Part shown: positions 57,901 to 64,000 of the stretch, in pieces
Layout of the letters: each line of letters starts with the position of its first letter
Position numbering within the stretch: the first letter of the stretch is position 1
NCBI GenBank assembly: GCA_001466705.2
Contig: LATX02000078.1
Location: 310,001 to 374,000, forward strand
Source of the DNA: Moniliophthora roreri
Lineage: Eukaryota; Basidiomycota; Agaricomycetes; Agaricales; Marasmiaceae
Direction: 5' to 3'
Length of the DNA: 64,000 bases
Notes under the pieces: model-generated
What the model was told of the DNA's origin: nothing
What the model saw: only the letters and a program-made list of their open reading frames with translations
The model's database searches: none
Translations under genes and position numbers: made by a program

Positions 57901-58662
57901 TTTACAGGAGAGGGCTTCGATGTGGAATCACGACTCGGGGATCCGAATGTCGAGCTGTTGACACAAGCCAGCACGTGCGAGTACCAGCACAAGGGGGCTT
58001 CGGCGATAAGCCATATTCTTGGATGCCTCGGCGCGATCCGGACGCTTGATGTGGTCAATGGTTCATGCGAACCGGCTTCCATGTCGGCGTAGTTGGGTGT
58101 CAAGGCGGAGGAGCAGCTGAGTATAGTGAGGCCAGGAATTATGGATCGTTGCAAAGCCTACTGTACTACGCGCTATTGCTGAGACCATACGCTTTGTTTC
58201 TTTTGGTTTTGGGATACTGAACACTCTTTTTATGGCCACACGTCGGTGTAAATTTAGGGTCTAATGTACATCAGGATTTCCTACTGTGTATAGCTTACCG
58301 TTACTTACCTGAGATTGCCAGTATCCGCCAAAGGTTCTGTCCCTCTACCCTGACCACTCAACCCCCTGCGAGCAGCCCAACAGCTCTGATAATACATCTC
58401 TTGCACGCAGCGCCTCGGCGCCACGCTCACTGCATCAGAGGTCCACAGTCTAGTAAATGAGGTATTTGTAAATATGATACACGTTTGACTTACCATTAGA
58501 GCATAGCGAGTGTCACCTCATTCACGTTAAGATTGAGATGCTTAAGATGTCGTGAAAGGAAGATGAAACTGAAAATGCACTATATCTAATGATGTATATT
58601 CATTCAAGATCACACTCATGCAATGAATACCCGAAAATTATCAAATGGAAATCACCAAGCTT
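54988..58662. other. Unassigned stretch with scattered coding-like frames
   Basis: Frames with protein-like composition occur at 55108-55410 (+), 55886-55512 (-), 56020-56241 (+) and 57613-58092 (+). None contains a recognised motif, and I could not connect them into a spliced gene with confidence. A run of 14 A lies near 56397-56410. At least one ordinary gene may be hidden here; its identity cannot be given. Confidence 0.3.
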
Positions 58663-59470
58663 GGAATCCACCTTTGTGTCCCAGGTATCGGAACTGATAA
58701 GACGCCAGGAACGGGCTTTACCTGGCGTCAGATCAGACGGATTCTGTGCGGAAATTAGGCGCACCTCGTTGCACCTCTCCTCTGCCCTCCATCGCACCTC
58801 TCTCACATCGCCTCAGACCTCTCCAAGTCTCCAAGCGCCCCGTGGACCACCTGCCGGTGATCAATTCCGGCGACAGTGACTCATCACCAGCCCCTCAACC
58901 ATCAATCACACGGCCCTTTATCATCGTACCCGTACCCCTCATCGTCGTTCCCGCCATTCTGGATATCAGTTAGTCGCTGGTCCTCCACTGCCGGCCTCAG
59001 CGACTCATGTGACTCATTGCCAGTTCCGCTACGTCAACCATTGCTTCTACGGCCTTCAACGTCGTTCCGAACGCCCTCGTCATTGCCCTGAGTAGCCGTT
59101 GTTGTCGTAGTTGACTCTTTTTTGTCATAAAAGAGCCTCAGGTGCGTCTCGATATCATGAAACAATTATTGGTGCTAATACTTGCTTAAATTTTAATAGT
59201 TATCATTACGACCAGTTTCAAGAAAACTTTTTATCTATAATATGGCCTGGCGACTGTCCCAAACCCTGTCAGAAAGAGGGTGGACTCTAATCTGTGCCCC
59301 TTGTCATCGTTCCCGCCGTCCCGGACACCATTTGGCCACTGGTCCTTCACTGCCGGCATTGAATCATTTGACTCGTCACCGGTGCTGCCACATCAAACAT
59401 CGCTCCCACGGCCTTCATCGTCGTCGTTGCCCAGAGTAGCCGTCATCATCGCAGAAAAGAATTTCAGGTG
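58663..59470 (+). repeat. Left arm of a large inverted repeat, with an extra partial copy
   Basis: Bases 58663-59115 are the reverse complement (roughly 85-90% by eye) of 61525-61974, sharing words such as TTTGTGTCCCAGGTAT and CACCTCTCTCACAT. A partial direct copy of the inner part of the arm follows at 59281-59470. Pyrimidine-rich open frames in it have no domain. Confidence 0.8.
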
Positions 59471-61524
59471 CGTCCTAGTATTGTGAATTACACTTCATAG
59501 CAGGCATTTTGTATCCACTCTGCTACTTATCTCAATATGGTTTTTTTGTTTTGTGTACGAGTGTGACTATCCTGCTACCCTATACATTGGAACTAGGATA
59601 CAGTGTATTGTCATTATATAGTATTAGTCAAATTTATTCAGTGTAATCTATACATGTGTACTACTAGTTGTGTCTATCCCGAACTGGGGCGCACCTGGAA
59701 ACTATGATCGGTCCAAGTCCCTAGCGCCCGATAAGCGCTGGTTCTCTATCTCCTCGATTCCGACTTCATTGCAAGGGTATTCACTAACCTATCACCTTCA
59801 GAAGGGTATAGCTATGTATTAGCCATCCATATCTTTGTACATTGAGCTCTGCAGACGTCTCGCTATCTGATCAAAGGTGCAACAGCACAATTCCGGTCAA
59901 AAATCTGAGAAACTCACCCCTTCTGACAGTTCATTGGTTCCTGTAACATTCAATGTCATTATTCTATTAATTATACTGGTCTAGAGGCACTCTAATATCA
60001 CTGAGTAGTATATTTAGCAAGTATCTCAGCATTATCTCTGGGAGAAAATTTGTGAGTTGAGTTGGAAGTCACTAAAAACTGAGAAACTCACCACTTTCTT
60101 GAAATTTCTGGTGTTTATTGATTCCCCTATGAGTCTGTGGCCAGAAATCAGGTAGGTAACTATCATTTACAATATTTAAGAAGTTTCTGGAGCATTTGGG
60201 AGCAATTGGGCCTGGGGAACATAGTGTTCCAGGTTGAGGTTCTGTCCGAGACAGATATTGATACATAAATACATATTGACTGTACATGATCTTCAACTCA
60301 AATCAATGTCCCACAGCAAACCTAGAGCCAGACACCATTATATTCTCTATTTCTGTTCTATATGATTACCTTTCAACATTACCAAAATCCCAAGACCCAA
60401 AGAGGCCAGAAATGTTAACTTAAGGCTGGGCTTAGTGGATATCCGCGTGGTGCATGTGTGTGCCTCCCTGAGCTGATGGCTTTTTCGCTTGCTGCATAGG
60501 GACTACAACAAAAAGCTGTTCCATGTACAACACTACTATTCTGAGACATTAAGATCTTCACAGTTAAACATTCAAGTCAACCCAGAAGAGATTCACTGCC
60601 TCAGAACAGGCATCAGACTCTGGATGGGCCTAATACTTCATGTATTGTGAAACAAGATCCCACAGCTATGTAACAATATCCAGAAAGCATTATCATTCAA
60701 TAGTACAAAGATGGCTACAAATAAAACATAGTATCTAGCTGTTGTGTAGCTGGGTGAACAATATATAGCTGTGACAGTGAGCTTCATTATGGCTTGAGTG
60801 GGGTATTCAACATGGGCATGAGGTAGTGGGGGTGAGACTGCGGGTTGCCTCTTTTAATATGGGTGTTGGGACTGGACTTGCATTTGTATCAAGTTTTGAG
60901 CTGCGTGAATTTGAATCAGGGAATATTCTTTTTTGTCGTGACACTGAGGTTTCTGTACATGCAAAGTGATGGAGAAAATAGGTTTATGGGCTGGGCTTAT
61001 GGGCAGAAAGTCTTTGAGTGTGTTGAAGCATGGAATCTGGAGGACAAGCAAAAAACAGGCTTAAGACTGAAGCAGCGTATAGCTTTCAACTGGAGATCAC
61101 GATACTCTCACTATGCTTATATGTCCAAAGGCAAAACCCTTCCTAACTCTTTATCCAGACCCAAGAAACCACATATCAAGTTCCAGGCCAGAATATGTGA
61201 GGACAATGAACCATACTGTACATTCCTCATGTCCAGAAGCACACATTCCTGGGCTTCGAGTATTCGTGCAACATGAGGGATACACTGGGATGGAGTGAAG
61301 ATGCCACTTGTGAGGATAGAGGACAACACATTGTAAGACTTGTGAGGGGAAGAATGGTGGATTGTTGTGTGGGTGAAAATATTCGTCAGCGTTGTGGTAC
61401 AATTTAGGACAGGAAATGATACTCGAGTAGTAATGATTGTTAATGTCTAGACAGATGGTTAGTAAGAAAGATTCCTAGTAGCCTAGGATTGAGGCACACC
61501 TGAGATTCTTCTCTACGATGGCAA
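59471..61524. other. Interior between the inverted-repeat arms
   Basis: AT-rich. The longest frame, 60845-61276 (+, 143 codons), begins with a hydrophobic stretch and shows no recognised domain. If the arms are the termini of a foldback-type transposon, this would be its cargo, but no transposase motif was seen. Confidence 0.3.
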
Positions 61525-61974
61525 TGGCTACTCTGGGTAACAATGAGGACGTTCAGAATGACGACGAAGGCCGTGGGAGCAATGGTTGATGTGGCAGAAC
61601 CGGCGATGAGTCAAATGATTCGATGCTGGCAGTGAAGGACCAGCAGCCAAATGGTGTCTGGAACAGTGGGAACGATAATGAGGGGTATGGGTATGATGAT
61701 AAAGGGCCATGTGATTGATGGTTGAAGTTGAAGGGCCGATGATGAGTCACTGTCGCCGGAAGTGGTCACCAGCAGGCAGTCCAGGGGAACGTGATGACTT
61801 GGAGAGGTCTGAGGCAATGTGAGAGAGGTGCAATGGAGAGCAGAGGAGAGGTGCAATGAGGTGTGCCTAATTTCCACACAGAATCCGTCTGATCTGGCAC
61901 CAGGTAAAGCCCATTCCTGGCGTCTTATCAGTTCTGATACCTGGGACACAAAGGTGTGGAATCAGTGCTGAGGA
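61525..61974 (-). repeat. Right arm of the large inverted repeat
   Basis: Reverse complement of 58663-59115, ending outwards in GGGACACAAAGGTGTGGAATC. The arms are about 450 bases each and about 2.4 kb apart. Confidence 0.8.
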
Positions 61975-63742
61975 CTCTAGTATGAACAATATTGTTCAGA
62001 AAGTCCTCAAATTGGAACATGAGGAAAAGCACAACTCCTTCTATAGGCACATAGACGAGAAAATCAGCCCGTCTAGTGGCAATATTGCATACCTGTACCC
62101 CAGTAGCTGTGCCTAGTGGGAGAGTTGTCACACAAGGCACTAATACTGGCAATCCTAGTATCTTTGCTTTGGTATCTGGAGCAAGCCCCACATTTCCCTT
62201 TATTGACACTACCAGCAGCCCATAATCCAGTGCACATATACCTTTGTTCCCTCATTCCCATCACATCTTCTTGGCCGATTCCTTTTCCAAATCAGCCTAT
62301 TGCTGGTTTGCCTGGGGAGAGTGTGAGGAGTCTACAATACATCTTATCTTGCTACCAAATTGGGTTACCTTGATCTCCAGTCCATGACTGGCATATATAA
62401 ATTCTTGCCATGCACATACAGACAGACATCTTGAATTCTACCACCTTGTCATACTCAATCAGTCATAACAGCTTCTAACTTATGCCTATCTTACTAGTTA
62501 CCACTAATGGGCCTTGATAGAGGATACAGCATGACAATATGCAATGTAGGCATTGCATAAGAATGGCTTGAAGAAGAAAGAAAAGACTGAAAGGATACTG
62601 AAGAAGAGTGAGGAACAGAGGAGCATAAAGAATGTAAAGGTGGTTGAGACTGAGGAATACCACCATTCCTTGGGAGCAGGGAACCCAGGCTCACTGTGGC
62701 ATGAGGAATGTATGGTACATTAGCAGAGAAGGGAAAGCTAGACTGAGGAAATTGTGAAGTAGATGAAGAATCAGGATTAAAAAGAGAAACAGAAGGCATT
62801 GTAGGTAGGGAAGGCAAGAAATGTAGCCTGTGGGCATCTTGACTGGACCAATGTTGGTGATCTGGAGACATGTGGATGCATTTGTGTCTGGAAAGTGTGG
62901 CATAAGGAACTGAAATGCATGATGGATGTGTGTGTGGTGAGATTGGGAAGATCAATAAGAGTGGAGAAGTTCCACAGGACAAGTTGATTGTGAAAGTGAA
63001 AGATCATAATCATCAAATAAAGAAACAACATGAGTCAGGCATCAAGAAGGTCCAAACAAGTTGTCAAAAGGGTTCATTAAAGGGAATGGCCCATAACCTG
63101 TTATAATGAAACACCTAATGGGATGCATAGTGAGTATAATCTCCTCAGACAGACCAATATGGTAGTAAATGGCTGAGGAGACAAAGTGCTGGCAGAAGCA
63201 ATAAGGATAAACAATGTCACATGCTACAGGATAGTCTGAATCTATATGCAAGTTGCAACAGGTTGTATATAGCAACCAACCCTCTCAAGAATCAAGCAGT
63301 GCCATGGCTGACATCAACAGTAATGGCAACAACATTAATAAAGGATTCGGAGGCTTGTAATGTGGACTACCTACTCATACCAGGTTGAAACTCAAGTTGC
63401 TTTACCTATGGATACATCTGGCTTATACAACCAACCCCAACCTTGCCTGTACTGCATTTGAAATTGCCATCCAATGCCTACACAATTTGAGTAAACAAGG
63501 TTTAGTCAAAGGCACTGGGCAAAGATTGTTCATGCATGTCTTTTGCAGAGTCATTATCATGTGGATTATGCTTCGAGTGGGTGTAGTGGGGATTACAGGA
63601 GATATTAATCAGAGTAGGGAGGGGATTATTTGTATATTGTTTGGAAGACAGAGTTGTGGATAGGTGTGAGAATTTGATGCACTTCAAGGTGACATGTTCT
63701 ACAGTGTTTTGGATAAAAAGAAAATACTGCCTTTCATTGTAT
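61975..63742. other. AT-rich stretch without recognised genes
   Basis: Short frames on both strands (for example 62982-62494 on the minus strand, rich in Ser, His and Pro) show no domains. Composition resembles the transposon-rich left flank. No LTR, TIR or RNA gene was found. Confidence 0.4.
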
Positions 63743-63842
63743 TGGACACACTGGGAATTGAACCCAGCACCCCCCGCAAGCGTGCATCCCAAGTGACCAA
63801 CAGATGCTAAGCGGATGTGATAACCAACTACACCATGTGCCC
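63743..63842 (-). tRNA. tRNA-Ala (anticodon AGC) with a 26-nt intron
   Basis: On the minus strand GGGCACA (from 63842) pairs with TGTGTCC (63750-63744) as acceptor stem, with A at the discriminator position. The D-arm, the anticodon stem TCCGC/GCGGG, the five-base variable loop and the T-arm CTGGG-TTCAATT-CCCAG all fold. The anticodon AGC lies at 63808-63806. An insertion of 26 bases (63804-63779) one base 3' of the anticodon is at the canonical eukaryotic tRNA intron position. T-rich sequence follows the 3' end, as expected for RNA polymerase III termination. The gene decodes GCU/GCC alanine codons after A34 editing. Confidence 0.88.
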
Positions 63843-64000
63843 AGATGACGAAAGGTAGTGTCATATTACAGTCAAAGCGCTTGAGGATTGATCAATCACT
63901 ATCCATACTGTCATGTCCTCGTCTATAGACCTCTCACTTGCCAGCGGGATTGTATGGCAGTTAAAGCCTCTTCGTGTCTCAATCCTCTCACTTTTCCCTT

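Noticed and set aside
61528..61949. Proline/serine/histidine-rich minus-strand ORFs
   Set aside because: They lie entirely in the inverted-repeat arm, and the equivalent frames in the other arm are not conserved as protein.

Overview
The window looks like nuclear DNA of a mushroom-forming basidiomycete (Agaricomycetes). The evidence is many short (about 45-65 bp) spliceosomal introns in host genes, chromodomain-bearing Ty3/Gypsy retrotransposons, an expanded F-box family and a tandem family of seven-transmembrane proteins. No species can be named from the sequence alone. Two compartments stand out: AT-rich, transposon-dominated flanks (about 1-29.6 kb and 58.6-64 kb) and a gene-bearing island between them (about 29.9-58 kb).

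Left flank. Bases 1-2369 hold TGCAA-rich degenerate repeats, a hairpin-forming inverted repeat, a tRNA-derived SINE-like fragment and a 143-bp MITE with TA target duplications. A complete but decayed chromovirus (element 1, plus strand, 2370-9495) has 391-bp LTRs and a 5-bp target duplication. A second, different chromovirus (element 2, minus strand, 9962-16924) has 371-bp LTRs. Both carry gag, pol with a C-terminal chromodomain, and a third reading frame between pol and the 3' LTR. Both also share the same self-priming geometry and the same GGGTTTT-stop motif at the gag/pol junction. From 16.9 to 28.6 kb lies a mosaic of near-identical repeat blocks. It contains LTR fragments, a perfect solo LTR with its target duplication, and two single-N scaffold joins (20485 and 25390) that look like assembly junctions.

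Central island. Five paralogous genes for seven-transmembrane proteins (30275-31854 +, 34996-36567 +, 37186-38721 -, 46115-47650 +, 50948-52442 +) share one ten-exon architecture with 19-, 33- and 22-nt micro-exons. Two paralogous ten-exon genes encode F-box / Cys-rich / C2H2 proteins (40050-42341 - and 52594-54987 -); the second carries an in-frame TGA. A tandem duplication of about 5 kb (about 42.65-48.1 kb and 48.1-52.9 kb) produced the last two seven-TM genes and left a truncated F-box 3' fragment at 47754-48090. Intergenic stretches here hold mostly unrecognised or decayed sequence.

Right flank. 58.66-61.97 kb is framed by an inverted repeat pair of about 450 bp. The window ends with an intron-containing tRNA-Ala(AGC) gene on the minus strand.

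Functionally, the seven-TM genes are probably surface or endomembrane sensor-like proteins of unknown ligand, and the F-box proteins are probable SCF ubiquitin-ligase substrate adaptors. Both families are lineage-expanded accessory genes, and nothing in the window ties them into one pathway. All splice models come from reading consensus sites and comparing paralogs; no transcript data were available.
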